Assembly: GCF_001424905.1 (NCBI RefSeq)
Contig: NZ_LMCU01000001.1
Coordinates: 737,480-801,479, forward strand
Source: Leifsonia sp. Root112D2
Lineage (GTDB): Bacteria > Actinomycetota > Actinomycetes > Actinomycetales > Microbacteriaceae
Length of the DNA: 64,000 bases
Direction of reading: 5' to 3'
In this document: piece after piece, positions 52,579-60,733 of the stretch
Numbering within the stretch: the stretch's first letter is position 1
Layout of the letters: each line of letters opens with the position of its first letter
Program-made: the position numbers and the translations under genes
The notes under the pieces: model-generated
Seen by the model: the letters and a program-made list of their open reading frames with translations, nothing else
Told to the model about the DNA's origin: nothing
Database searches by the model: none

Positions 52579-53798
52579 GCGTAATCCTCGAGCTGCTCAC
52601 GCTTCACCGGACGCACCAGTTCGAATTCCGGGTTCAGCTCGAGCCCGAAGCCGGGAGCCGTGGTCGGCGCAATACGACCGTTGACCGGCAGCGGTTCGCC
52701 GGTGAGCAGCGGCCCCTGGAACGGCACGATGGTGTCGCCCATGCCCACCATCACCGGGAACTCCACGAACGTCGTCTCCCGGTACGCACTCAGAAAGTGG
52801 TAGCTGTAGACGCCCCCGACGTGAGGGATGATGCGCTTTCCGTACGCCGAGGCCACGGCGGCGATACGTTTCATTTCGGTGATGCCACCGCACCACATGG
52901 GGTCGGGCTGAATGATGTCGACGCCGGCCTCACACAGCAGCCGAAAGCCCGCTGCCGTGTACTCGTGTTCGCCCGTATTCAGCGTCATGGATGCGGGCAT
53001 GCGGCGACGCAGTTCGGCGTGCCCCGCGTAGTCGTCCGGCCGCAGCGGCTCCTCGAGCCAGCGGAACCCGAGGGGCTCGACCGCCTGCGCGAGCCGCACC
53101 GCGTAGTCGACGTTGAGAGACATCCAGCAGTCGAAGTAGAGCGGAAAGTCATCGCCGACCGCCTCGCGGGCACGCGTGGCCCGCTCGACATTGCGCCGGA
53201 ACCCCTCCTCGCCCTCGCTCGGCCCGTACGTCAGGGGCAGCTTGGCTCCGTAGAAGCCGAGCTTCTCGATCGGTCCGGCAAGCGGGCCGGTGGCGTACAT
53301 CGGGATGTCGGCGCACGTCGGGCCGCCGAGCAGCTCGAAGACCGGCTGGCCCGACAGGCGCCCGTGCAGATCCCAGATCGCATTGTCGACGGCGGATATC
53401 GCGTGCAGCACGACGCCCTTGCGGCCGTAGGCCAGGGTGCTGGCGAACATGCGATCGGCTATCGTCTCGTGCGCGTATGCCGACTGGCCCTCCACGATGT
53501 CGGCCAGGTGGAGTTCGATGATCGCGGCGGCGGCGACACCGCCGTTGGTCATGCCGATGCCGATCTCACCGGATGCGCTCTCGACCTTCACGATGACGGT
53601 GCGGCCGGAGTCACGACCGGTCGCCGAGGGGCGGTCGTCGCGAAACTCCGGATACTTCGTCATGGGGTTGGCGACCTTGCCGCGGCGCCAGTCTCGAACA
53701 TCCTCCGGGGCATCCGGTACCGGCTCGCGGGCGCGCTTCGGGGATGTCACTACGAAAGCTGTGACAGAAACGACGGTGTCTTTGTCTGTGCCGGGCAT
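52575..53798 (-). CDS. rhmD: L-rhamnonate dehydratase
   Basis: 407 residues. The ATG at 53798 is chosen over upstream starts because GAGGAG lies about ten bases before it. The wording of the RhmD branch of the enolase superfamily is clear: KLPLTYGPSEGEEGFRRNVE in order, FDCWMSLNVDYAVRLA, WLEEPLRPDDY, NTGEHEYT, QPDPMWCGGITE and PHVGGVYSYHF (catalytic His). The C-terminal LPVNGRI and PGFGLELNPE match. It dehydrates L-rhamnonate to 2-keto-3-deoxy-L-rhamnonate (EC 4.2.1.90), the key step of the non-phosphorylating rhamnose route. Its start lies six bases after the GH1 stop. Confidence 0.87.
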   Translation of the reverse strand: MPGTDKDTVVSVTAFVVTSPKRAREPVPDAPEDVRDWRRGKVANPMTKYPEFRDDRPSATGRDSGRTVIVKVESASGEIGIGMTNGGVAAAAIIELHLADIVEGQSAYAHETIADRMFASTLAYGRKGVVLHAISAVDNAIWDLHGRLSGQPVFELLGGPTCADIPMYATGPLAGPIEKLGFYGAKLPLTYGPSEGEEGFRRNVERATRAREAVGDDFPLYFDCWMSLNVDYAVRLAQAVEPLGFRWLEEPLRPDDYAGHAELRRRMPASMTLNTGEHEYTAAGFRLLCEAGVDIIQPDPMWCGGITEMKRIAAVASAYGKRIIPHVGGVYSYHFLSAYRETTFVEFPVMVGMGDTIVPFQGPLLTGEPLPVNGRIAPTTAPGFGLELNPEFELVRPVKREQLEDYA

Positions 53799-53803
53799 TG
53801 TTC

Positions 53804-55162
53804 TCAGGCTCCTCTGCGTGTGGTGATCGTGTGTTTGTACCAGTCGAACGATTTCTTCGGCGTTCGCACCAGCGTCTGCGGGTCGACGCGCACGAGTCCG
53901 TACTTCATGGTGAAGGCGGCGCCCCATTCGTAGTTGTCAAGGAGGCTCCACAGGTAGTAGCCCCGCACATCCGCCCCCTCGTCGATTGCGACGGAGATCC
54001 AGTGCAGAAACCCGTCGACATAGGCGATGCGCTCATCGTCGTCGAGCGAGTTCGCCGACTCCAATGACGGGGCGTCGGGAAGACCGTTCTCGGTGATGAA
54101 GATCGGCCCGCGCCAGCCATAGTCGTCGCGAACCATCTCGATGGCCTCGTAGACCGCGCGCGGATAGAACTCCGCCCCGCTCTCCAGAAAGTTGCCGCCC
54201 GGCTGCGGATGACTCTCCGCCCAGGAACCGGGTTCCTGCTGCGTCGAGTCCACGACCACCCGCGAGTAGACGTTGAGGCCGAGGTAGTCGATAGGCGATT
54301 CGATGAGCTGCTGGTCCTCCGGCTCGATCTGCGGGAATGTGCCGGCCTTCTCCAGACGACTCCTCAGCCGGTCGCTGTAGCCGCCGCCACGTAGCGTGTC
54401 GAGAAAAAACCTGAAGCCGTCGTCTTCACCTTCGTCGGCGAGCGCCCGGTCTTCTGCCGAATCCGTGAGCGGCTGCCGCTTCCAGATGTCGAGAACTATC
54501 CCTATCTGGCTGTCGGCGTCGGACGCCGCACGAAATGCCTGCACACTCGTGCCGTGCGCGAGCATCGCGTTGTGCATCGCCTGCCTGCCAAGCTTCTCGT
54601 CGCGCAGCCCAGGCGCGAAGGCGCCGAGCGCGTATCCAACCCAGAGTGCAATCGGCTCATTCAGCGTCGACCACTGCTTCACGCGATCACCGAAGAGCCC
54701 GAATGAGGTGGCGGAGTATTCGCCGAACCACGCTGCTACATCGCGGTTGGGCCAGCCGCCGCGATCCTCGAGCGCCTGCGGCAGATCCCAGTGATAGAGG
54801 GTCACATTCGGCCGGATGCCTGCGGCAAGAAGGTCATCGATGAGCCGGTTGTAGAAGTCGACACCCTTCTGGTTGACGGCGCCGACGCCGTCGGGGATGA
54901 GCCGTGACCAGCTCAGCGAGAACCGGTAGCTGTCGATGCCCAGTTCCTTCATCAGCGCGATGTCTTCGGGATACCGGTGGTAGTGATCGCAGGCGATATC
55001 GCCGGGCATATCGCCGCGGGTGTTGCCCGGGGTCTGGCTGAAGGTATCCCAGATCGAGGGGCCCTTGCCGTCCTCGTTCCACGCGCCTTCGATCTGGAAC
55101 GCGCTGGTCGCGACGCCGAATTCAAAGTCGGGCGGCAGCAGGAGTTCGGCCATTGAATCCAT
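53804..55162 (-). CDS. GH1 beta-glucosidase (2)
   Basis: 452 residues (449 if the second ATG at 55153 is used). It has the full GH1 set: FEFGVATSAFQIEGAW, YHWDLPQALEDRGGW, acid/base in TLNEP (Glu169), nucleophile in ITENG (Glu358), and WSLLDNYEWGAAF near the end. There is no signal peptide. Coupled to rhmD and divergent from the rhamnose mutarotase across a shared LacI operator, it probably removes glucose from rhamnosyl-glucosides such as rutinosides. It is clearly different from the ceb-type enzyme at 6542. Confidence 0.9.
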   Translation of the reverse strand: MDSMAELLLPPDFEFGVATSAFQIEGAWNEDGKGPSIWDTFSQTPGNTRGDMPGDIACDHYHRYPEDIALMKELGIDSYRFSLSWSRLIPDGVGAVNQKGVDFYNRLIDDLLAAGIRPNVTLYHWDLPQALEDRGGWPNRDVAAWFGEYSATSFGLFGDRVKQWSTLNEPIALWVGYALGAFAPGLRDEKLGRQAMHNAMLAHGTSVQAFRAASDADSQIGIVLDIWKRQPLTDSAEDRALADEGEDDGFRFFLDTLRGGGYSDRLRSRLEKAGTFPQIEPEDQQLIESPIDYLGLNVYSRVVVDSTQQEPGSWAESHPQPGGNFLESGAEFYPRAVYEAIEMVRDDYGWRGPIFITENGLPDAPSLESANSLDDDERIAYVDGFLHWISVAIDEGADVRGYYLWSLLDNYEWGAAFTMKYGLVRVDPQTLVRTPKKSFDWYKHTITTRRGA

Positions 55163-55192
55163 CTCTCGGGAGCGTTCGGTAGTAACGTTGGA

Positions 55193-55204
55193 TGAATCGT
55201 TTCA
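55193..55204. promoter_or_regulatory. LacI-type operator, site d (divergent)
   Basis: TGAATCGTTTCA; its reverse complement TGAAACGATTCA is identical to site e at 60669. It lies between the minus-strand GH1/rhmD unit and the plus-strand rhamnose operon and could control both. Confidence 0.7.
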
Positions 55205-55253
55205 TAGATGCTGTCGCTTGTATAGCATCCGTTTGCTCTACGAAGAAGGTCAC

Positions 55254-55610
55254 ATGAGCGCATCCGATCGCCAACGCGTCTGCTTCCAGCTGCAGGTCAA
55301 GCCCGAGCGACTCGCCGAATATCGCGTGCGGCACGCATCCGTGTGGCCGGAGATGCTGCGTGCGCTCAAGAGTGCCGACTGGAACAACTACTCGATCTTC
55401 GTGCGCGACGACGGCCTGCTCATCGGCTATTTCGAGACGCGCGACCTGGCCGCCGCGCAGAGCGCCATGGCCGCAACCGAGGTGAACGCACGCTGGCAGG
55501 AAGAGATGGCCGACTTCTTCGACGACCTCGAGGGCGCCCCGGACGAGGGATTCCTGCAGCTCACGCCGATCTTCAACCTCGAGGATCAACTCGAGTCGCT
55601 GGAGAGCTGA
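55254..55610 (+). CDS. rhaM: L-rhamnose mutarotase
   Basis: 118 residues of the RhaM family (PF05336). RVCFQLQVKPERLAEYRVRHASVWPEM in order (about 7-33) contains the His and the family wording. SADWNNYSIF and LIGYFETRD (about 43-67) give the Tyr and the second strand, and ARWQEEMADFF closes the fold. It interconverts alpha and beta L-rhamnose in the cytoplasm before isomerisation. AAGAAGG precedes the ATG. It heads the rhamnose transport and catabolic genes. Confidence 0.9.
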   Translation: MSASDRQRVCFQLQVKPERLAEYRVRHASVWPEMLRALKSADWNNYSIFVRDDGLLIGYFETRDLAAAQSAMAATEVNARWQEEMADFFDDLEGAPDEGFLQLTPIFNLEDQLESLES

Positions 55611-55707
55611 AGGGTAGAACGGTAAGGATTCGGTCACGATCGGCGCGCACGACATGAACGCGTTGGCGATCTGTGAACTGTGTATTAGATTGCTCTAACC
55701 ATCGTCG

Positions 55708-55721
55708 TTAAATCGATTCAA
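55708..55721. promoter_or_regulatory. LacI-type operator, site f
   Basis: TTAAATCGATTCAA; the inner ATCGAT is palindromic and the 12-mer differs from site e at two positions. It lies about 55 bases before the ABC ATPase gene, so the transporter has its own regulated promoter. Confidence 0.55.
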
Positions 55722-55776
55722 GCCGCACGTCATTTCGACGTCTCGATAACTCGAAGAAGAGCAGCCAGGCCCCTCA

Positions 55777-57300
55777 ATGTCGACCAGCCCCGAAGCCACA
55801 GCACCGCCGGCCCTTGAGCTGCGGTCCGTCGCCAAGTCGTTCGGCTCTGTCGTCGCCCTCACCTCGGCGAACCTGACGGTGCACATGAACTCCATCCACG
55901 CGCTGGTCGGCGAGAACGGTGCGGGCAAGTCCACGCTCGTCAAGATCGTCGCCGGGCTCTACCAGCGGGACTCCGGCGATTTTCTGTTCCGTGGAGAATC
56001 CGTCGATTTCCGCACCACGGCCGAAGCCAAGGCCGCCGGAATCGCCGTGATCTACCAGGAGCCGACGCTCTTTCCCGATCTCAGCGTCACCGAAAACATC
56101 TTCATGGGCCGCCAGCCTACCGACCGACTGGGGCGCATCGACCGCAAGGCGATGCGCGCCGAGGCGAACGAGATCTTTGCCCGCCTCGCCGTGCGCATCG
56201 ATCCCGACCGGCCCGCAGAGGGCCTGTCGATCGCCGACCAGCAGATCATCGAGATCGTCAAGGCCATCTCGCTCGACGCACGGTTGCTCGTCATGGACGA
56301 GCCGACCGCGGCCCTGAGTGGCGTCGAGGTCGAGCGCCTCTTCGCCGTGGCCCGCAGCCTGCGTGACGAGGGTCGGGCCATCGTCTTCATCTCGCACCGC
56401 TTCGACGAGGTCTTCGCGCTCTGCGACACGATCACGGTTATGCGTGACGGCCAGTACATCTCGACGGATGCCATCGAGACGGTCACCGAAGACGAGATAG
56501 TTCGCCGTATGGTCGGCCGCGATGTGACAGACCTGTTTCCCAAGGAGGAAGCGCAGATCGGCGAGACGCTGCTCACCGTGGAGAACCTCACCTCGGCGGG
56601 CGTGTTCCACGACGTGAGCTTCACGGTGCGTTCCGGTGAGATCCTCGCCCTGGCGGGCCTCGTCGGCGCGGGCCGCAGCGAGATAGCGCGCGCCATCTTC
56701 GGCGTCGATCCATACGACAGCGGTCGGGTGCAACTGAATGGGCGCACCGTGCCCGGGCGCAATCCCGCCGCCGCGATGGATGCCGGACTCGCGCTGGTTC
56801 CCGAGGACCGGCGCAAACAGGGGCTGGTGCTCGAGACATCTGTCGCCCGCAATTCGACGCTGGCCATTCGCAACAAGCTGGCCGCCTTCGGTTTTCTGCG
56901 ATCGGCGACCGAGAACGAGGCCGCCCGCGTCTGGGCGAGCCGCCTGCAGTTGAAGTCCAGCGCCCTCGACACCGAGGCTGGCACGCTCAGCGGCGGCAAC
57001 CAGCAGAAGGTCGTGCTCGGCAAGTGGCTGGCCACCGATCCCAAGGTGCTCATCATCGATGAGCCCACCCGCGGCATCGATGTCGGCACGAAGGCCGAGG
57101 TTCACAGGCTCATCTCCCAGCTGGCCGGTCGCGGCATGGGCATCCTGATGATCTCGTCCGAGCTGCCCGAGGTGCTCGGGATGGCCGACCGCATCCTGGT
57201 GGTGCGCGAGGGCCGCATCACGGCCGAGATCGACCGTGCGGATGCCACTGCCGAATCCGTCATGTATGCCGCCACCCACGCACAAGGAGCGGCACGATGA
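55777..57300 (+). CDS. rhaT: Rhamnose ABC transporter ATP-binding protein
   Basis: 507 residues made of two fused ABC domains, as in RbsA/RhaT. The first has Walker A GENGAGKST (46-54), and the second a degenerate GLVGAGRSE (about 294-302). LSGGNQQKVVLGKWL is the signature of the second half. It powers the two CUT2-type permeases that follow; the gene ends in an ATGA overlap with the first. Rhamnose specificity comes from the neighbours (mutarotase, isomerase). Confidence 0.85.
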   Translation: MSTSPEATAPPALELRSVAKSFGSVVALTSANLTVHMNSIHALVGENGAGKSTLVKIVAGLYQRDSGDFLFRGESVDFRTTAEAKAAGIAVIYQEPTLFPDLSVTENIFMGRQPTDRLGRIDRKAMRAEANEIFARLAVRIDPDRPAEGLSIADQQIIEIVKAISLDARLLVMDEPTAALSGVEVERLFAVARSLRDEGRAIVFISHRFDEVFALCDTITVMRDGQYISTDAIETVTEDEIVRRMVGRDVTDLFPKEEAQIGETLLTVENLTSAGVFHDVSFTVRSGEILALAGLVGAGRSEIARAIFGVDPYDSGRVQLNGRTVPGRNPAAAMDAGLALVPEDRRKQGLVLETSVARNSTLAIRNKLAAFGFLRSATENEAARVWASRLQLKSSALDTEAGTLSGGNQQKVVLGKWLATDPKVLIIDEPTRGIDVGTKAEVHRLISQLAGRGMGILMISSELPEVLGMADRILVVREGRITAEIDRADATAESVMYAATHAQGAAR

Positions 57301-58361
57301 CCGCCGTCCCCACTCCCGGTCGCGGCGGCGCCGTCGGCCGCGTGCTGAACCGCTTCCTGCACTCGCGCGAGATCGGCATCCTCGCCGCCCTGGTCATCGT
57401 GGTGATCATCACGACGATCGTGAACCCGTCATTCCTGTTCAGCAGCGACGGATTCCGCGACCTGCTGCTCACCCCGTCGATTCTCGTGCTGGTGGCCGTC
57501 GGCCAGGCCATTGTCATCATCACCCGCAGCGTGGACCTCTCGGTTGGCTCGGTCGTGGGGCTGACCGCGTATCTCGCCGGTCGTTTGTTCGTGGATGTGC
57601 ACGGCATCCCGATCGTCGTGGTGTTCATTGCCTGCATCGTCTTCGGCGGCGTGCTCGGTCTCGTGAATGGGCTGCTCGTCGCGTACGGCAAGGTTCCCGC
57701 TCTGGTGATCACGCTCGGAACGCTGTATGCCTACCGCGGCATCAATGTGCTCTGGGCGGGCAGCAGCCGCGTCAACGCATCCGATATGCCCGACCAATTC
57801 CTCGGCCTCGGCACCGGTTCGTTCCTGTACATCCCCTTTCTGGCCATCATCGCCCTGGTCGTCGTGCTCGCCACCGGCTGGTATCTGCGCAATCGCCGCG
57901 GCGGTCGCGAGTTCTACGCCATCGGATCCGACCCCGCCGCCGCCGAGTTGTACGGGCTGAAGGTCACCCAGCGCATCCTCGTGGCCTTCGTGCTCTCCGG
58001 CGCCCTCGCCGGCTTGGCCGGGCTGTTGTTCGCCGCGCGCTACGGCACGATCGACTCGCAGACCGGCACCGGGCTTGAGTTGCAGGCCGTCGGCGCGGCG
58101 GTCATCGGTGGTGTCGCGATCTTCGGCGGCAGCGGCAGCGTCTACGGCGCGGCCATCGGCGCCATGCTGCTGCTCACGATCAACCGCGCCCTTCCCATTC
58201 TCGGCATCCCGGACTTCTGGCAGCAGGCCGTGGTGGGCGTGTTGATCATCGGTGCGATTGTGCTCGACCGGGTGCTTGCCCTGCGCGTATCCAAACGGCT
58301 CATCACCGAACGAGATACCAGCAGCGATACCGTCTCCGTCACGGCGGGAGGAGAGCGATGA
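57297..58361 (+). CDS. rhaP: Rhamnose ABC transporter permease 1 (CUT2)
   Basis: 354 residues of the RbsC/AraH permease family with about ten hydrophobic segments. SVDLSVGSVVGLTAYLAG (about 78-95) and GALAGLAGLLFAARYG (about 235-250) are the conserved stretches. It is coupled to the ATPase gene before it and to the second permease after it by four-base overlaps. It forms half of the membrane channel. Confidence 0.85.
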   Translation: MTAVPTPGRGGAVGRVLNRFLHSREIGILAALVIVVIITTIVNPSFLFSSDGFRDLLLTPSILVLVAVGQAIVIITRSVDLSVGSVVGLTAYLAGRLFVDVHGIPIVVVFIACIVFGGVLGLVNGLLVAYGKVPALVITLGTLYAYRGINVLWAGSSRVNASDMPDQFLGLGTGSFLYIPFLAIIALVVVLATGWYLRNRRGGREFYAIGSDPAAAELYGLKVTQRILVAFVLSGALAGLAGLLFAARYGTIDSQTGTGLELQAVGAAVIGGVAIFGGSGSVYGAAIGAMLLLTINRALPILGIPDFWQQAVVGVLIIGAIVLDRVLALRVSKRLITERDTSSDTVSVTAGGER

Positions 58362-59395
58362 CCGCCCTCGATTCGGCGCGCCCCGTGACGGCGAAGGCGA
58401 TGCCCAGCTATTCCCGACCCGCGTGGCGGCGGGCGCTGCTCTCGCGAGAGAGCGCCGTGATCGCCGCTCTGATCATCGTCGCGGTCGGCGCATCCATCAT
58501 GGTCCCCAACTTCGGCACGACGACCACCCTCGGGTTCCTGCTGCTCGATGCCACGCCGATTCTCATGATCGCGCTGCCGATGACCCTCGTGATCGTCACC
58601 GGGGAGATCGACCTCTCGGTCGCCAGCACCATCGGACTCAGCAGCGTGATGTTCGGCCTGCTCACCCAGGCCGGGCTTCCCGTACTGGTTGCACTCGTCG
58701 TCTGCCTGCTCGTCGGGCTCGTCGCGGGCGCCATCAACGGCTTCCTGGTGACCGTGGCTGGCCTGCCGTCGCTGGCGGTCACCATCGGAACGCTGGCGCT
58801 GTTTCGCGGCATCGCCGTCGGCCTGCTGGGAACCACGGCCATCACCGACTTTCCGTTCTTCTGGCAGAACCTGGTGCAGTCGCGCTTCGGCACCACCGGC
58901 ATCCCGGTGATCATGGTCGTTGTGGCAGTGCTCGTGGTGATCTTTGCCGCTCTCCTCCACTTCACGCCGTTTGGGCGCGGGCTCTTCGCCCTGGGCCTGA
59001 GCAAGGATGCCGCGCGCTTCTCGGGCGTCAAGGTCAATCGCGCCAAGTTCATCGCTTTTCTGCTCACCGGCCTGGTCTCCGCTCTGGCCGGCGTGTACTG
59101 GACGCTGCGTTACGGCAGCGCCCGGGGTGATAACGCGAACGGCCTCGAGCTCTCCATCATCGCCGCGGTGCTCCTCGGCGGGGTCTCGATCTTCGGTGGC
59201 AAGGGCGCACTGCACGGTGTGATCGGCGGAGTGCTGCTCATCGGCGTGCTGCAGAGCGCCCTGCGCCTGGCGAACGTCAGCTCGGATGCCATCAACATCG
59301 TCACCGGTGCGCTGCTCGTGCTGTCGGTGCTCTCCCCCAGGATCATCGCCTGGTTCAAGACGGCCTTCGGCCCGCGACGCGCGCGGCGAAGATGA
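58358..59395 (+). CDS. rhaQ: Rhamnose ABC transporter permease 2 (CUT2)
   Basis: 345 residues of the same family as the preceding permease. GEIDLSVASTIGLSSVMFG (about 83-101) and GLVSALAGVYWTLRYGSARG (about 233-252) correspond to the conserved stretches. Two permeases of this class plus one fused ATPase is the composition of rhamnose transporters. The start overlaps the preceding stop (ATGA). Confidence 0.85.
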   Translation: MTALDSARPVTAKAMPSYSRPAWRRALLSRESAVIAALIIVAVGASIMVPNFGTTTTLGFLLLDATPILMIALPMTLVIVTGEIDLSVASTIGLSSVMFGLLTQAGLPVLVALVVCLLVGLVAGAINGFLVTVAGLPSLAVTIGTLALFRGIAVGLLGTTAITDFPFFWQNLVQSRFGTTGIPVIMVVVAVLVVIFAALLHFTPFGRGLFALGLSKDAARFSGVKVNRAKFIAFLLTGLVSALAGVYWTLRYGSARGDNANGLELSIIAAVLLGGVSIFGGKGALHGVIGGVLLIGVLQSALRLANVSSDAINIVTGALLVLSVLSPRIIAWFKTAFGPRRARRR

Positions 59396-59470
59396 CCGGC
59401 CCCATGCACCGGGGCGATTCCTGCAACACCGGGTCTTCCGACTCATCATCCACAGAAAGGAAGAACAAAG

Positions 59471-60529
59471 ATGTCACTTCACAAGATCGGGCGTAAGGGC
59501 GTTAATCGCGCCCTCAGCCTCAGCGCGGGCGTGCTCGCGTTCGCGCTCATTGCCACCGGATGCTCCGCGGGAGGCGGCAGCGGCGACGGCGGCTCCACGA
59601 AGCCGGGCGGCGACAAGAACTACAAGATCGCCTTCCTGCCCAAGAACCTCGGCAACCCGTACTTCGACACCTCGGACAAGGGCGGCAAGGAGGCCGTCGA
59701 GAAGTTCGGCGGCACCTATTCCGAGGTTGGCCCGTCGACGGCAACCGCCGACGCGCAGGTGAGCTACATCAACACGCTCACCCAGCAGGGTGTCGGAGCC
59801 ATCGTGCTCTCGGCGAACGATCCCACGGCACTCGGCAGCGCGCTCACGCAGGCACGCTCAGCGGGTACGAAGATCGTCACCTTCGACTCCGACACCGACG
59901 CCAAGTACCGCGACGTCTTCGTCAATCAGGCATCCTCGGAGGGCATCGCCAAGGTGCAGGTCGACCTGATCACCAAGCAGATCGGTGACGCGGGCGACAT
60001 CGCCATTCTCTCCGCCTCGGCCAACGCGACGAACCAGAATGCCTGGATCGAGCTCATGAAGAAGGACCTCGCTGCCAACCACCCCAACGTGAAGCTCGTC
60101 GACACGGTGTACGGCAACGATGATGACCAGACCTCCTTCGACAAGACGGCGGCACTGCTGCAGAAGTACCCGAACCTGAAGGGCATCGTCTCGCCTACCA
60201 CGGTCGGTATCGCCGCGGCGGCACGCTACCTCTCGACGTCGCAGTACAAGGGCAAGGTCGCGCTGACCGGTCTCGGCACGCCGAACCAGATGCGCAAGTT
60301 CGTCACGAACGGCACGGTCACCGCGTTCGCGCTGTGGAACCCGGCCGACCTCGGCTACCTCGCCGCCTACACGGCGAAGGCCCTGATCGACGGAACCATC
60401 ACGGGCAAGGACGGCGACAAGTTCACCGCCGGCAAGCTCGGCGACTACACCGTGGGGAAGGACGGCACTGTACTGCTCGGCGACCCGTTCACCTTCGACA
60501 AGTCCAACATCGAGAAGTTCAACTTCTAA
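59471..60529 (+). CDS. rhaS: Rhamnose ABC transporter substrate-binding lipoprotein
   Basis: 352 residues with signal peptide and lipobox LIATGC (Cys31), followed by a Gly/Ser linker. The mature part (KIAFLPKNLGNPYFDTSDKG in order) has the FLPK-x-x-x-NPYF start seen in RhaS and AI-2/LsrB-type periplasmic binding proteins. It captures L-rhamnose for the importer encoded just upstream. AAAGGAAGAAC precedes the ATG, and a strong hairpin follows the gene. Confidence 0.86.
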   Translation: MSLHKIGRKGVNRALSLSAGVLAFALIATGCSAGGGSGDGGSTKPGGDKNYKIAFLPKNLGNPYFDTSDKGGKEAVEKFGGTYSEVGPSTATADAQVSYINTLTQQGVGAIVLSANDPTALGSALTQARSAGTKIVTFDSDTDAKYRDVFVNQASSEGIAKVQVDLITKQIGDAGDIAILSASANATNQNAWIELMKKDLAANHPNVKLVDTVYGNDDDQTSFDKTAALLQKYPNLKGIVSPTTVGIAAAARYLSTSQYKGKVALTGLGTPNQMRKFVTNGTVTAFALWNPADLGYLAAYTAKALIDGTITGKDGDKFTAGKLGDYTVGKDGTVLLGDPFTFDKSNIEKFNF

Positions 60530-60543
60530 GCGAACCGCAAGGA

Positions 60544-60580
60544 GAGGGGCTGATCGACGTGACGCGTCGGTCGGCCCCTC
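60544..60580 (+). terminator. Hairpin terminator after rhaS
   Basis: The arms 60544-60559 and 60565-60580 pair over 16 positions, two of them G-U, around the loop TGACG. No T-run follows, as is common in actinobacteria. It separates the transporter operon from the promoter of rhaI. Confidence 0.7.
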
Positions 60581-60636
60581 GCCTGTGTAACCCTCGCCTG
60601 CCCGCTCACAGATGCGGCCCCATCACCATGTATGGA

Positions 60637-60665
60637 TTGACCTGCCGCCCAATCCGCTCTATATT
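60637..60665 (+). promoter_or_regulatory. Sigma-70 promoter of rhaI
   Basis: TTGACC (60637-60642) and TATATT (60660-60665) are 17 bases apart, close to consensus. The LacI-type site e begins four bases after the -10 box, so a bound repressor would cover the start point. Confidence 0.7.
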
Positions 60666-60668
60666 GAT

Positions 60669-60680
60669 TGAAACGATTCA
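60669..60680. promoter_or_regulatory. LacI-type operator, site e
   Basis: TGAAACGATTCA, identical in reverse complement to site d, immediately downstream of the rhaI -10 box. Confidence 0.75.
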
Positions 60681-60733
60681 CGACGTCCGCTCGATTCCCA
60701 CAGATTCGATTCACACAGAGAAGTGACAGCATC

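Noticed and set aside
53799..53927. N-terminal extension of rhmD by 43 codons
   Set aside because: The extension overlaps the 3-prime end of the GH1 gene, shows no homology to RhmD N-termini, and the ATG at 53798 has a good ribosome site.
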